DNA of 64,000 bases from DATFTE01 sp963802575. GTDB lineage: Bacteria; Acidobacteriota; Terriglobia; Terriglobales; Acidobacteriaceae. The notes under the pieces are model-generated. The model worked only from the letters and a program-made list of their open reading frames with translations. It was not told where the DNA came from and did not search any database. The position numbers were made by a program, and so were the translations under genes. The stretch spans positions 1 to 64,000 of the forward strand of contig CAWDJF010000001.1 of NCBI GenBank assembly GCA_963802575.1. The letters are read 5' to 3'. This document shows, piece by piece, positions 33,153 through 47,156 of this stretch; the stretch's first letter is position 1, and each line of letters starts with the position of its first letter.

Positions 33153-33843
33153 TCACTTTAACGGTTTGCGATCGATCAGGTAGAGCAGTGGAAACAGGTA
33201 AATCCAGACAATATCGACGAAGTGCCAGTACAACCCGCCGATTTCTATGGGTGCGTGATACTCCGGACCGTACCGACCCTTCCATGCGGTCACAGTCAGC
33301 CAAACGAAAATTCCCAGGCCGATGATCATGTGTAGCGCGTGCAGGCCGGTCATTGCGAAGTACAGTGAAAAGAATATCTGCTCGTGCGACTGATCGATCG
33401 GAATCTGCGGATAGTCGCGTGCGATATCGCTGGCATCAAACGATGCGCCCGGGATGTGGTGCTCCGTGTACTTGTCGTACCATTCCTTCCCTTTGATTCC
33501 CAGGAAGGCCAACCCAAAAAGCATGGTCACGATCAGCAAGCCAACCAGCAACATCCGTTTGCCCATTTGCGCCGCGCGGACGGACAACGCCACGGTCAAA
33601 CTGCTGCAGATGAGGACGGCGGTGTTGACCGTGCCCAGAGCCAGGTCGATCGATCGACTCCCCGCCGCAAACTCATTGAAATACAGATCGCGATAGATGA
33701 GATAGGCGCAGAACATGCCGCCGAAGAACATGATTTCCGTAGCCAGGAACAGCCACATGCCCAGCGTGACCGCGTCTCGTTGCTGGTCCATGTTGGCGAA
33801 ATGATGCTGCAGGCCGGGAGTCGGATGCTCAAGCGTCGAATGA

Positions 33844-33854
<11 letters not shown>
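33153..33854 (-). CDS. coxC: Cytochrome c oxidase subunit III
   Basis: About 233 aa. The start is not ATG: GGAGGAGG is followed by TTG at 33860 (no spacing) and TTG at 33854 (6-nt spacing), and the second is chosen. The frame overlaps the subunit I stop by 11 bp. It has five or more TM helices, with the family's M-W-L-F-L-A-T-E-I-M-F-F-G segment, H-A-L-H-M-I-I-G and W-H-F-V-D-I-V-W-I. It belongs to the A-type haem-copper oxidase. Confidence 0.92.
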
Positions 33855-35484
<1,630 letters not shown>

Positions 35485-35497
35485 TGCGATTACACCC

Positions 35498-36484
35498 TTA
35501 TTTCTGCGGTTCTGCACCTGCTGGCTTCAGGCTGGGAGTTCCCGCGGCTCCCGCCGGTGGCTGGCTCAGCGACTTGATATAGGCCACCAGCGCGTTCACT
35601 TGCTCTTCACTCACGATTCCCTGGAACGTCGGCATGATGGGCTTGAATCCAGCTACGATTTTCGCCGCCGGAGACAGAATCGATTCGCGCACATAGTTCT
35701 CATCAGCCATCACCGTACGTCCGTCTTCCAACTGCACCGGCTTGCCATAGACTCCGACTAAGTTCGGGCCGCGTCCTTGCGTATCCGAGCGGTGGCAGGT
35801 GGAACAGCCCAACTGCTGGAACAGCGCTTGTCCGTTATCTGCAAGCGATCCGCTGGCTCCGCCGCCGCTGAGCCACGACTCGTACTGTGCAGGCTCCATC
35901 ACCACCACTTGTCCGATCATGCCCGAGTGTTGCGTGCCACAATATTCCGCGCAGAACAGGTGATACGTTCCGGGCTTCGTCGCGTGGAACCAGGCCGTCG
36001 TGTAGCGTCCCGGCAACACGTCTTGCTTGATGCGGAATGCAGGCACGTAGAAGCTGTGGATCACGTCCTGCGACGTCATGATAATTTTGACGTCTTGTCC
36101 CACGGGGATGTGCAACTCGTTGATCTCGCGCTGGCCTTCCTGATGCTGGAGCTTCCACATCCACTGCTTGGCAACGACGTAGACTTCGGTCGCGCCCTGC
36201 GGCGGAGTGCGCTCCTGGAAATAGATCACCGCGCCCCAGGTAAAGATCATCATGAAAATTCCCAAAGGAACGATCGACCAGGTCAACTCCAGCGGAGTCG
36301 ATCCTTCAATCTGCTCGGCCGGAACACCTCGCCGCTTGCGGAACCTGACGGCGAAAACCAAAATCATGGTGAAAATCGCCACGCTCACGAGAGTGGACAG
36401 AACTACCAGAAATACAAAGAGCGCGTCGACGTTTCCTGCCATCGTCGAGGCCTTCGCCGGCCAAAGTGGAAAGGTTTCGTACAT
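35498..36484 (-). CDS. coxB: Cytochrome c oxidase subunit II with fused cytochrome c (caa3)
   Basis: The protein has 328 aa. Two N-terminal TM helices are followed by the CuA cupredoxin domain (H-S-F-Y-V-P near 143, then H-L-F-C-A-E-Y-C-G-T-Q-H-S-G-M with the Cys, Glu, Cys, His, Met ligands). A C-terminal cytochrome c domain has one haem site, C-S-T-C-H. The fused haem domain identifies a caa3-type enzyme that accepts electrons straight from the ACIII or a membrane cytochrome. It ends in a Pro/Ala-rich tail. Confidence 0.95.
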   Translation of the reverse strand: MYETFPLWPAKASTMAGNVDALFVFLVVLSTLVSVAIFTMILVFAVRFRKRRGVPAEQIEGSTPLELTWSIVPLGIFMMIFTWGAVIYFQERTPPQGATEVYVVAKQWMWKLQHQEGQREINELHIPVGQDVKIIMTSQDVIHSFYVPAFRIKQDVLPGRYTTAWFHATKPGTYHLFCAEYCGTQHSGMIGQVVVMEPAQYESWLSGGGASGSLADNGQALFQQLGCSTCHRSDTQGRGPNLVGVYGKPVQLEDGRTVMADENYVRESILSPAAKIVAGFKPIMPTFQGIVSEEQVNALVAYIKSLSQPPAGAAGTPSLKPAGAEPQK

Positions 36485-36486
36485 AA

Positions 36487-37353
36487 CTATGTCGTTCTAT
36501 GGGCTCCCTCGAGCCTGGGATGCGCCGGTCCCCGACGGAACAAAATCAACAGCAGCCCCCCCAGGATCAAAATGGTTGCAGCCGCGGAAAGCTGCAGAAT
36601 CCTGCTGATAATCGCCCCGTACTTCCCGGTCGCCGGGTCGTAGTGATAGCAGTAGAGCAGCACCTCATCCACGACCGTTCCGATCTTTCCCGACGAAGCC
36701 TGCACTAATCCCAACCGCAAATCCTTCGGAGCATATTCGACGCCGAAATAGTATTGGGCAATCTTGCCTTGAGGCGTCAGCACCATGATGGCTGTCGTGT
36801 GAGCGAACTGCCCGGTCTTCGGATCGTACTGGTACTGAAATCCCGCAGCCTTGGTTAGAGCGTCAATCGATTCCTGCGGCCCAGTGAGGAAGTGCCATCC
36901 GCCCTCTGCGCCCGGTCGCTTATATCGCTTCAGATATTCCGCTTTCGACTTGGCAGCGATCTCCGGCGTTTCCTTGGGATCAAAGCTGACCGTCAGCACG
37001 TCGAAATCCTTGCCTACGTCGAACTTCAAAACCCGCAATGCACTCTCGAGACCGCTCATCACTTCGCTACACAACATCGGACACTGGTAATAAACCAAAT
37101 TCAGGATCATCGGCCGCTGGCCGAAATAATCCCCCAATCGAACCGTCTTCCCCGTCTCATCGCGGAAAGTGAGATCGGGAGGAATCTGTTCTTCCAGATG
37201 CTGCTCGATGCCAACGTTCTTAAGTCCCGGCGGACGCACATTCGCCGGCGGCGACAGGATGCCCTTGCTCATTCCCTGTCCCCAGGCAACCGTTGTCAAG
37301 GCCAGCACGAGAACGCTCAACATCCAAATCGATTTGTGATTGTGACTTCTCAC
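36487..37353 (-). CDS. SCO1/SenC family copper chaperone
   Basis: The protein has 288 aa with a signal peptide (about 1-25), a thioredoxin-like fold with the copper-binding C-P-M-L-C in Y-Q-C-P-M-L-C-S-E-V, a distal His in F-A-H-T-T-A-I-M, and an additional C-terminal TM helix (A-T-I-L-I-L-G-G-L-L-L-I-L) beyond the usual family end. It probably loads CuA in subunit II, the next gene. It is a normal member of act-cox clusters. Confidence 0.92.
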   Translation of the reverse strand: MRSHNHKSIWMLSVLVLALTTVAWGQGMSKGILSPPANVRPPGLKNVGIEQHLEEQIPPDLTFRDETGKTVRLGDYFGQRPMILNLVYYQCPMLCSEVMSGLESALRVLKFDVGKDFDVLTVSFDPKETPEIAAKSKAEYLKRYKRPGAEGGWHFLTGPQESIDALTKAAGFQYQYDPKTGQFAHTTAIMVLTPQGKIAQYYFGVEYAPKDLRLGLVQASSGKIGTVVDEVLLYCYHYDPATGKYGAIISRILQLSAAATILILGGLLLILFRRGPAHPRLEGAHRTT

Positions 37354-37362
37354 TGCAATTCC

Positions 37363-37860
37363 CTACTTCTTCTTGCCTGCCGACGCCGCGGCTTTTCTGG
37401 CCATGTTCACTGGCGATGCTGGAACCGTTCCTGCTTGCGGAGTAGTAGGCAATCCCCGCTCGGCAATCAACTCCATTGCCCGATCGATGGGGATTCGCAC
37501 GACTCCGGCGTTTTGATCGACCCATCCGTAGCTGTGCAGCTTCTGCTCTTCCTGTAACCGGAAGTCGTATATTTCGTTCCGCTCATCCCTCTCGAGGCGC
37601 GGTTGGGGAAAGCTTTGTACTTCGGCTGGGGTAACCACGCGCGTGTCATTGGTCGTCGCGGTCACCAACGGGTTTTGCGGCGGTTCGTGCTTGCGTGCAT
37701 ACGAATCCATGTAGTGGTAAAGTCCATCGATCACGAAGTACGCCCCAACGCACAACACCACCAGGACAACCAGAAAGCCATAGACGGCTTTGGGGCGCAT
37801 GTCCTCCTGTTCGAACTCGGGTCCGCCGTGTTGACCGTGTCGGATGGCGTCGTTACTCAT
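37363..37860 (-). CDS. Membrane-anchored protein of the ACIII-oxidase cluster (165 aa)
   Basis: One TM helix (V-Y-G-F-L-V-V-L-V-V-L-C-V-G-A-Y-F-V-I) near residues 27-47 is followed by a periplasmic part with F-P-Q-P-R-L-E-R-D-E and a Y-G-W-V-D motif, ending in a Lys/Ala tail. The pattern L-x3-Y-G-W-V-D-x4-V-V-R-I-P-I-D-R-A-M is typical of small proteins found in oxidase clusters of this phylum, though no function is known to me. The start overlaps the actF stop by 8 bp, so it is coexpressed with ACIII. Confidence 0.75.
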   Translation of the reverse strand: MSNDAIRHGQHGGPEFEQEDMRPKAVYGFLVVLVVLCVGAYFVIDGLYHYMDSYARKHEPPQNPLVTATTNDTRVVTPAEVQSFPQPRLERDERNEIYDFRLQEEQKLHSYGWVDQNAGVVRIPIDRAMELIAERGLPTTPQAGTVPASPVNMARKAAASAGKKK

Positions 37861-39052
37861 GTTCCAGAACTTCCTTCGCGTACAAGTCGTAAGCCGGCAG
37901 CAGCGGCATTGAATTCAGATTGCGGAAGAAAAACGCCATCCACAATCCGCCCATCGCGACTGGAATCGCAACATCAGCCCATGTAATCGTGAACGTCGCA
38001 GAGAACTGCGGCTCAATGTGCCAAAGAATATCGAGCCAGCGCATCAGCATCAACCACACCGCGAGCCAGACCAGTCGTGTCACATCGCGTTTGAATGGAC
38101 GCGATAGCAATAATATGAACGGCACGGCGAAATGGAAGATGACGAGAAACAATCCCACGCCTCCCCATCCTCCGTGCAGACGCTTCATATACCAGGTGAT
38201 TTCTTCCGGCAGATTGCCGGCCCAGATAATCAGCCACTGCGAGAATGAGAAGTAGGCCCACACCATGACAAACGCCAAAATCAGCTTGCCGTGATCGTGC
38301 ACGAAGTCGGGCTTCAGCAACTCAGACATCGGCTTGTAGCGAACCAGCATGCGCTCGATGACCACGGCGAAGCACATCGCCGAGAGCCCCTGCCCCGCCA
38401 GAAACAACAAGCCGTAAATGGTCGAGATCCAACTGGGATCGATCGACATGACCCAATCGATGGCTGCAAAGGAAATCGTGAATCCGTAAAGAATTAATCC
38501 CGGTCCGGCGAGCACTTTGAATTTGCCGCTGGTATCGCGCACCGGCGGCTGATCTTGCTCTGCAGACCACTTCGTCAGGAAAAAAATCAGGAAGAACCAG
38601 ATGGCAAAGTAAATTAAAGCGCGAATCCAGAAGCCCCTCGGCGTCAAATACGTCTGCGTGATCAGCTCGAGGTGCTCGCGCAGATGCTTGTCTTGAATCT
38701 GATCGAGCGGCCGCGCCCACATATAAAGGCGAGGCATCATGAATCCGATGGGGAGAAACAGAATTCCCATCAGCCAGATGCATCGCATGGCAGCGCCCAT
38801 GATGCGGCGGATCACCATGCCCCAACCACCACCGGTCATGTGGCGCAGCATGAGGATCGCCATTGATCCCAGCGTGACGCCCAGCCACGCCATGTAACTG
38901 ACGAGGTAGCCGCGGATGAAGACATCCGGCTGAAGGAAAGCGCCAATGGCAACGCCTACCGAAAAGATGACCCCGATGATCAGCGACCTCTGCTGGATGG
39001 TCTTGGTGACCGGCGGCGCCATCAAATCGAGATTGTGGGACGCCGCGCTCAT
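37853..39052 (-). CDS. actF: Alternative complex III subunit ActF (NrfD-like/quinol oxidoreductase membrane protein)
   Basis: The protein has 399 aa and is mostly hydrophobic, with about ten TM helices. It sits in the fixed ACIII order after actE (overlap ATGA) and before the small membrane protein. In ACIII, ActF is a paralogue of ActC and forms part of the membrane core. Visible features are G-A-F-L-Q-P-D-V-F-I-R-G-Y and the W-A-Y-F-S-F-S-Q-W-L-I-I-W-A-G-N-L-P-E-E segment. The functional assignment rests on synteny plus helix pattern. Confidence 0.85.
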   Translation of the reverse strand: MSAASHNLDLMAPPVTKTIQQRSLIIGVIFSVGVAIGAFLQPDVFIRGYLVSYMAWLGVTLGSMAILMLRHMTGGGWGMVIRRIMGAAMRCIWLMGILFLPIGFMMPRLYMWARPLDQIQDKHLREHLELITQTYLTPRGFWIRALIYFAIWFFLIFFLTKWSAEQDQPPVRDTSGKFKVLAGPGLILYGFTISFAAIDWVMSIDPSWISTIYGLLFLAGQGLSAMCFAVVIERMLVRYKPMSELLKPDFVHDHGKLILAFVMVWAYFSFSQWLIIWAGNLPEEITWYMKRLHGGWGGVGLFLVIFHFAVPFILLLSRPFKRDVTRLVWLAVWLMLMRWLDILWHIEPQFSATFTITWADVAIPVAMGGLWMAFFFRNLNSMPLLPAYDLYAKEVLEHE

Positions 39053-39708
39053 TTCGGCTGCTCTCCTTCATCGGGCTGCGGCTTGCTCATCACCTGGGGC
39101 TGGGTTGCGCCCGAACCTGAGATGTCGCGAAACGATGGCGGCTCGGACGGCACTTTTTGTCCCGCCGGCACATCAGCGCTGGTCGCATGCTGGCTCAGTT
39201 GCAGGGCGCGGATATAGGCCACAATGCACCAGCGATCACGCTCAGGAATCTGCGCAGCATAAGCGGGCATGGCTCCGAATCCGTTGGTCATCACGTCAAA
39301 GAAATATCCCAGCGGAGCTTTTTCCAGCCGTTCGATGTGATACGAGGGTGGCTGCTTAAAGCCGCGTTGGACAATCATTCCGTTGCCGTCGCCCAATCGT
39401 GAGTGGCAGGGTGCGCAATAAATATTGAAGCGCTGCTCTCCCCGCGCCAAGACATCTTTCGTGACCGCAAACGGCATGTAGTTGCCGGGATCATTGCCAA
39501 CCTTGCCGCTATAGAAGTACGCATCTTCGTGTAATTCGCCGCGAGCAATCGTGCCTTCGACCGGAGGCCGGGCCGAGCGCAAATCAGTGTAAAAATCACT
39601 CATGGATAGCGGCTTGAAGCGGGGCTGGTCCTGCATGTCCTGGCGGCAGCCGGCGAGAGCAAGGACCGCCAACAATCCCAACCACGAAAGTTTTCGGAGC
39701 TTTGCCAT
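39049..39708 (-). CDS. actE: Alternative complex III subunit ActE, cytochrome c lipoprotein
   Basis: The protein has 219 aa. A lipobox, L-A-L-A-G-C, near residue 21 predicts a lipoprotein. One haem c site, C-A-P-C-H, lies in the middle, followed by the axial Met region. It fits the monohaem ActE of ACIII, which passes electrons toward the oxidase. Its start is 3 bp from the actD stop and its stop overlaps the actF start. Confidence 0.9.
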   Translation of the reverse strand: MAKLRKLSWLGLLAVLALAGCRQDMQDQPRFKPLSMSDFYTDLRSARPPVEGTIARGELHEDAYFYSGKVGNDPGNYMPFAVTKDVLARGEQRFNIYCAPCHSRLGDGNGMIVQRGFKQPPSYHIERLEKAPLGYFFDVMTNGFGAMPAYAAQIPERDRWCIVAYIRALQLSQHATSADVPAGQKVPSEPPSFRDISGSGATQPQVMSKPQPDEGEQPK

Positions 39709-39711
39709 AAC

Positions 39712-40248
39712 CTAGCTTGGCACCTCCGAAATAAATCGTCCGCCCTGGCTCTCAAGAAAACGCCGCGTCTGCTCCGGGTCGTATTTCGGATCGGAGGAAA
39801 ACACGATGAGGAAGAACCGGTCTTTGGATGCCGACGAAAACCGCGGTACGTTGAACACCGGGTGATAGGGCATCGGCAGGCCGTTCAACGCCAGCATGCC
39901 GAACACCGCCGACAATCCTGCAAACAGGATCGTCATCTCAAAGGTCACGATGATGAACGCCGGCCAGGAGTGATAGGGCTTTCCTCCAACATTGATCGGA
40001 TAGCTGACGGCCGAGATGTAGTACTGCATCAGATATCCCGATAATCCACCGATCAAACCGCCAATCAACACCACCAGCGGCACGCGATTCTTGGTAAAGC
40101 CAATGGCCTCCGCCAAGCCTTCAATCGGAAACGGACTGTAGGCATCGATCTTCTGGTATCCCGCGGCGTGCGTGTGATGGGCCGCATCCACCAGGCGCTG
40201 GGCCGTATCGAATTCGGCCATCATGCCGTAGATCGGAGTTTGCTTCAT
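39712..40248 (-). CDS. actD: Alternative complex III subunit ActD (DUF3341)
   Basis: The protein has 178 aa. The sequence I-Y-G-M-M-A-E-F-D-T and the D-A-Y-S-P-F-P-I-E-G-L segment are typical of DUF3341/ActD. Two TM helices form a hairpin in the middle (V-V-L-I-G-G-L-I-G-G and the F-I-I-V-T-F-E-M segment). It overlaps actC by ATGA and lies directly before actE. Confidence 0.92.
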   Translation of the reverse strand: MKQTPIYGMMAEFDTAQRLVDAAHHTHAAGYQKIDAYSPFPIEGLAEAIGFTKNRVPLVVLIGGLIGGLSGYLMQYYISAVSYPINVGGKPYHSWPAFIIVTFEMTILFAGLSAVFGMLALNGLPMPYHPVFNVPRFSSASKDRFFLIVFSSDPKYDPEQTRRFLESQGGRFISEVPS

Positions 40249-41606
40249 TCCTTCACCTCCGCCTCGGGCAGGAGGGTGCGCATTTCAAAGATGGAAATCA
40301 TGGGCAGGATACGGACGAACAGGAACATCGCCGCCAAAAACATGCCGATGGTTCCAATGAACGTCATCCAGTCCCAGCGCGTCGGGTAATACATTCCCCA
40401 CGACGAGTTCAGGAAGTCGCGCTGCAAACTGACCACAACGATGATGAATCGCTCAAGCCACATGCCCACCAGGATCACGCCTGAAAGCAGGAACAACGCC
40501 ACCGGACTGGTGCGCAGTTTGCGAATCCAAAGCAACTGTGGGATGACGATGTTGCATGCCAGCAGCATGTAATAGAAGAACGCGTACGGCCCGTGCAGGC
40601 GATTCCAGAGTGTGAAGGCGTCATAACGGTTGCCGCTATACCATCCCATGAACGCTTCGATGATGTAGCCGTAACCGACGATGAGCCCCGTCGCGAGCAT
40701 CACCTTGGCGGAGTTCTGCAAGTGCCGCTCGGTGATGAAATCTTCCAACCCGTAGAACTTGCGGATGGGAATCGCCAGCATCAGCACCATCGCAAAACCG
40801 GAATAGATAGCGCCCGCCACAAAATAGGGCGGGAAAATCGTCGTATGCCATCCGGGGACGATGCCTACCGCGAAATCGAAGCTGACCACTGTATGCACGG
40901 AAAGCACCAGCGGCGTCGCCAGTCCCGCAAGCAGTAGGTATGCCGTCTCGTAGCGATGCCAGTGCCGGGCCGACCCTCGCCACCCAAGCGCCAGCATTCC
41001 GTAAATAATTTTGGCCAAGCGATTCTCTGAACGATCGCGAAGCGTCGCGAGATCGGGCACCAATCCGATGAACCAGAACACCAGTGAAATGGTCGCGTAC
41101 GTCGATACCGCGAACACATCCCACACCAGCGGGCTGCGGAATTGCGGCCAGTAATTCATCGTATTGGGATATGGAAACAGCCAATACGCGAGCCACGGAC
41201 GGCCGACGTGAATCAGGGGAAAGACGCCCGCGCATGACACCGCAAAGAGCGTCATGGCTTCGGCAAAACGGTTGATCGAATTGCGCCACGATTGCCGTAG
41301 AAGAAGAAGAATTGCAGAAATCAACGTTCCCGCGTGGCCGATACCAATCCACCAGACGAAGTTGACGATGGCGAAGCCCCAGCCGATCGGAATGGTGATG
41401 CCCCAGATCCCGACGCCTTTGACGAAGAGGTATCCGATGGCATACAGCATCATCATCGTCAGCAGAAACGCGATGCCGAAGCCCACCAGCCATCCATTGG
41501 AGGTGGGGCGGGTCAACACAATCGAACTGATCTTGTCCGTAACCGAGCCGAAGTTGTACCCCGGCTCGATGACTGGAGCGCGATCGCTAGGTTGTTCGTC
41601 GCTCAT
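40245..41606 (-). CDS. actC: Alternative complex III subunit ActC (NrfD/PsrC family)
   Basis: The protein has 453 aa with about ten TM helices. Typical features are the W-W-I-G-I-G-H-A-G-T-L-I-S-A-I-L-L-L-L-R segment and an R-S-E-N-R-L-A-K-I-I-Y-G-M-L-A-L-G-W-R cytoplasmic loop. ActC binds menaquinol and makes the main membrane core of ACIII. It is placed between actB (6 bp) and actD (4-bp overlap). Confidence 0.93.
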   Translation of the reverse strand: MSDEQPSDRAPVIEPGYNFGSVTDKISSIVLTRPTSNGWLVGFGIAFLLTMMMLYAIGYLFVKGVGIWGITIPIGWGFAIVNFVWWIGIGHAGTLISAILLLLRQSWRNSINRFAEAMTLFAVSCAGVFPLIHVGRPWLAYWLFPYPNTMNYWPQFRSPLVWDVFAVSTYATISLVFWFIGLVPDLATLRDRSENRLAKIIYGMLALGWRGSARHWHRYETAYLLLAGLATPLVLSVHTVVSFDFAVGIVPGWHTTIFPPYFVAGAIYSGFAMVLMLAIPIRKFYGLEDFITERHLQNSAKVMLATGLIVGYGYIIEAFMGWYSGNRYDAFTLWNRLHGPYAFFYYMLLACNIVIPQLLWIRKLRTSPVALFLLSGVILVGMWLERFIIVVVSLQRDFLNSSWGMYYPTRWDWMTFIGTIGMFLAAMFLFVRILPMISIFEMRTLLPEAEVKE

Positions 41607-41612
41607 TTCCGC

Positions 41613-44636
<3,024 letters not shown>

Positions 44637-44640
44637 ATCT

Positions 44641-45336
44641 CTAGCGGTGACAGGTCGAGCAACTCGTGATGTCGGTCACTGTCCGCAATTTGTATTTCTT
44701 TACCAGGTCGGTTCCCAGCGCCATCTGATCGGTGTACGCCGTTCCATCCACCGTCACCGGAGCCGTGTTCGTCGGCGGCTTGTATTCCATGTTGAAAACC
44801 TGATCGCGCGGACGCAGATATTTTTCCGGCGCGCGATGACAGTCGAGGCACCACTCCATCTGCAACGACGCATAGTTGTACATCAGCGGCATGCGATCCA
44901 CGGGGCCGTGGCAAGTGTTACACCCAACGCCTTTATTGATATGAATGCTGTGATTGAAATAAACGAAATCCGGAAGATCGTTGACCCGCGTCCAGACGAG
45001 TGACTTTCCAGTGCGGAAGCTTTCGCGCACAGGCTCGAGCAGGGGCGCGCCCGTCCATATTTGGCGATGGCAGTTCATGCAGGTCGCCGTGGGAGGAATG
45101 CCGGCGAAATTGGAAACTTCCACCGAGGTGTGGCAGTACCGGCAATCAATTCCCAGCCCCGCCACATGATGCTGGTGGCTGAACGGCACCGGCTGCGGCC
45201 GCGCCACCTTGGCATAGGTGATATAGGGAGAGCGCTGGAACTCATTGAGCGCCCAGAACAACGCGGCCACCACGAAGATGGCTCCAAAAATCGTTGCCCG
45301 AGAAATTGTATTCGTACTGCGATGAAAGATCTGCAT
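44641..45336 (-). CDS. actA: Alternative complex III subunit ActA, pentahaem cytochrome c
   Basis: The protein has 231 aa with an N-terminal TM anchor (A-T-I-F-G-A-I-F-V-V-A-A-L). Five C-x2-C-H haem sites are visible: C-R-Y-C-H, C-M-N-C-H, C-N-T-C-H, C-L-D-C-H and C-S-T-C-H. This matches the pentahaem ActA. It heads the twelve-gene act-cox transcript; the promoter region holds a dyad at 45406-45421. Confidence 0.94.
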   Translation of the reverse strand: MQIFHRSTNTISRATIFGAIFVVAALFWALNEFQRSPYITYAKVARPQPVPFSHQHHVAGLGIDCRYCHTSVEVSNFAGIPPTATCMNCHRQIWTGAPLLEPVRESFRTGKSLVWTRVNDLPDFVYFNHSIHINKGVGCNTCHGPVDRMPLMYNYASLQMEWCLDCHRAPEKYLRPRDQVFNMEYKPPTNTAPVTVDGTAYTDQMALGTDLVKKYKLRTVTDITSCSTCHR

Positions 45337-45395
45337 CGATCGAGAACTTCCAGTGCGGGAACCAGACTCGGTTCCGGGTTCTTGCAGCGTTACCG

Positions 45396-45434
45396 GGTTA
45401 CGAAGTCACAGTGAGATGTGATCCTGGTTACGAA
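45396..45434 (-). promoter_or_regulatory. Dyad and direct repeats upstream of actA
   Basis: TCACA-N6-TGTGA (45406-45421) lies between two GGTTACGAA direct repeats at 45396-45404 and 45426-45434, 30 bp apart. The dyad is centred some 77 bp upstream of actA. It has the inverse orientation to the CRP consensus TGTGA-N6-TCACA. It is a candidate operator for the respiratory cluster. Confidence 0.4.
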
Positions 45435-45606
45435 AACTTGTGATTATATCAGCCGGACAAGAGTTGGTGCACGGCCCACAAATAAAATTCTGGAAATTTA
45501 TCGCACAAGAAAAGTCCGTTGTGAAAATTTAACATTGCCGACAAATTAAGGATGATGCGCGCAAACCGCAATCATCCCTGCGCGGGGCCCACCGGGTCCG
45601 GCCTTA

Positions 45607-47049
45607 TTACCTGAGATTCATTACCAGCAATTTGGGTTCGGTCATTTCTTCAATGGCGTAGCGCAAGCCCTCGCGGCCAAGGCCGGAGTCTTTCACTCCG
45701 CCATAAGGCATGTGATCGATGCGGAAAGAAGGAATGTCACCGCCGACCAGAGCGCCTACCTCTAATTCCTCATAGGCGTTGAACAATAGTTTTGCGTCGC
45801 GGGTAAATATGCCCGCTTGCAGTCCGTAGGCGGAATTATTGATCTGCTTCAGCGCATCGTTGAAATCGTCGTAAGGCTCGACCGTCACTACGGGAGCGAA
45901 AATCTCCTGGCAGTTCACTTTCATCTCGGAGCGGGTGTTGGTCAGCACTGTGGGCTCAAGGACCGATCCCTTGCGATTGCCGCCGCATAACAGGCGGGCT
46001 CCGCTACGGACGGCTTCCTGCACCCAATCGGCGGCGCGAATGGCGTCACTTTCGCGGATGAGCGGCCCCACGTCAGTAGTGTCTTCCATCGGATCGCCAA
46101 TTCTCAACTTCTTCACTCCGGCGACCAGCAATTCGGTAAACTTTCCGCACACCGAGCGCTCGACTAAGATGCGCTGCACCGAAATGCAAGTTTGTCCGGC
46201 ATAGCCGAATCCTCCAGCCACGCAACGATCGGCGGCGTACGCAACGTCAGCATCACTGTGCACGATCACCCCGGCGTTGCCACCCAGTTCGAGAATAACT
46301 TTCTTCTTATTGGAACGGCGCTTGATGTCCCAACCCACCGCGGCGCTTCCCGTAAAACTGATCAACTTGATGCGATCGTCGGTCACCAGCAATCCTGCAT
46401 CTTCGTTCGATAGTGGCAGCACGTTCAGCGCACCGTCTGGCCATCCCGCTTGCTGAATCGCCTCCGCCAGCAACAACCCGCTCAAAGGAGTCTGCGGCGC
46501 GGGCTTCAATACCATGGTGCATCCGCTGGCAATCGCCGGAGCCAGTTTGTGCGCCACCAGGTTCAAAGGGAAATTAAAAGGAGTGATGCCCGCGATCGGA
46601 CCCAGAGGAAAGCGCCGCACGATGCCCCAGCGACCCGCAGTAAACTCCTGCCAGTCGAGCGGGAGGTACTCGCCGTAGATGCGCGTGCTCTCTTCCGCGG
46701 CGACCTGGAAGGTAAAAACCGCGCGCTCAACTTCCGTACGCGCAGCCTTGATCGGCTTGCCGGCCTCTAGCGAGAGAGTGCGTGAGAACTCCTCTTTGCG
46801 TTGTGTAATCGTCTCGGCCACGCGGCGCAGTACCCGCTGCCGTTCGAAAGCCGGCAACCGGCGCGTGGTGCCAAAGGCTTTTACCGCCGCGGCGATGGCA
46901 GCTTCCGCGTGTTCTCTCCGTCCCTGAAACACCCGGCCGATGACGCTACCGTCATACGGAGAACGAACCTCGACCACATCTCCATCTTCAACCCATTTAC
47001 CATCTAAGAGAAAACCTTGTGTGCTGACGGGAGTTGCAGTCAGAGCCAT
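45607..47049 (-). CDS. NAD(P)-dependent aldehyde dehydrogenase
   Basis: The protein has 480 aa from MALTATPVS (SD GGAGG); a start ten residues upstream is possible. The family signatures are N-F-P-L-N-L-V-A-H-K in the cofactor region, F-T-G-S-A-A-V-G-W, E-L-G-G-N-A-G and G-Y-A-G-Q-T-C-I-S-V-Q-R with the catalytic Cys, then the late block F-R-I-D-H-M-P-Y-G-G-V-K-D-S-G. It is in the glyceraldehyde-3-phosphate (non-phosphorylating)/succinate-semialdehyde branch. The substrate is not determined. Confidence 0.93.
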   Translation of the reverse strand: MALTATPVSTQGFLLDGKWVEDGDVVEVRSPYDGSVIGRVFQGRREHAEAAIAAAVKAFGTTRRLPAFERQRVLRRVAETITQRKEEFSRTLSLEAGKPIKAARTEVERAVFTFQVAAEESTRIYGEYLPLDWQEFTAGRWGIVRRFPLGPIAGITPFNFPLNLVAHKLAPAIASGCTMVLKPAPQTPLSGLLLAEAIQQAGWPDGALNVLPLSNEDAGLLVTDDRIKLISFTGSAAVGWDIKRRSNKKKVILELGGNAGVIVHSDADVAYAADRCVAGGFGYAGQTCISVQRILVERSVCGKFTELLVAGVKKLRIGDPMEDTTDVGPLIRESDAIRAADWVQEAVRSGARLLCGGNRKGSVLEPTVLTNTRSEMKVNCQEIFAPVVTVEPYDDFNDALKQINNSAYGLQAGIFTRDAKLLFNAYEELEVGALVGGDIPSFRIDHMPYGGVKDSGLGREGLRYAIEEMTEPKLLVMNLR

Positions 47050-47156
47050 GGCGTGCACGACCTCCGCGAAACGAGCCATACGATTATAGGCCGACTGCCC
47101 CGGCTCGTTGTTAATCTTTAGACGATAATAAGGGCCGTCAAGACTTAGGAAAAAAT

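Noticed and set aside
45406..45421. A CRP/FNR binding site
   Set aside because: The half-sites are in the inverse order (TCACA-N6-TGTGA) compared with the consensus TGTGA-N6-TCACA; kept only as an unassigned dyad.
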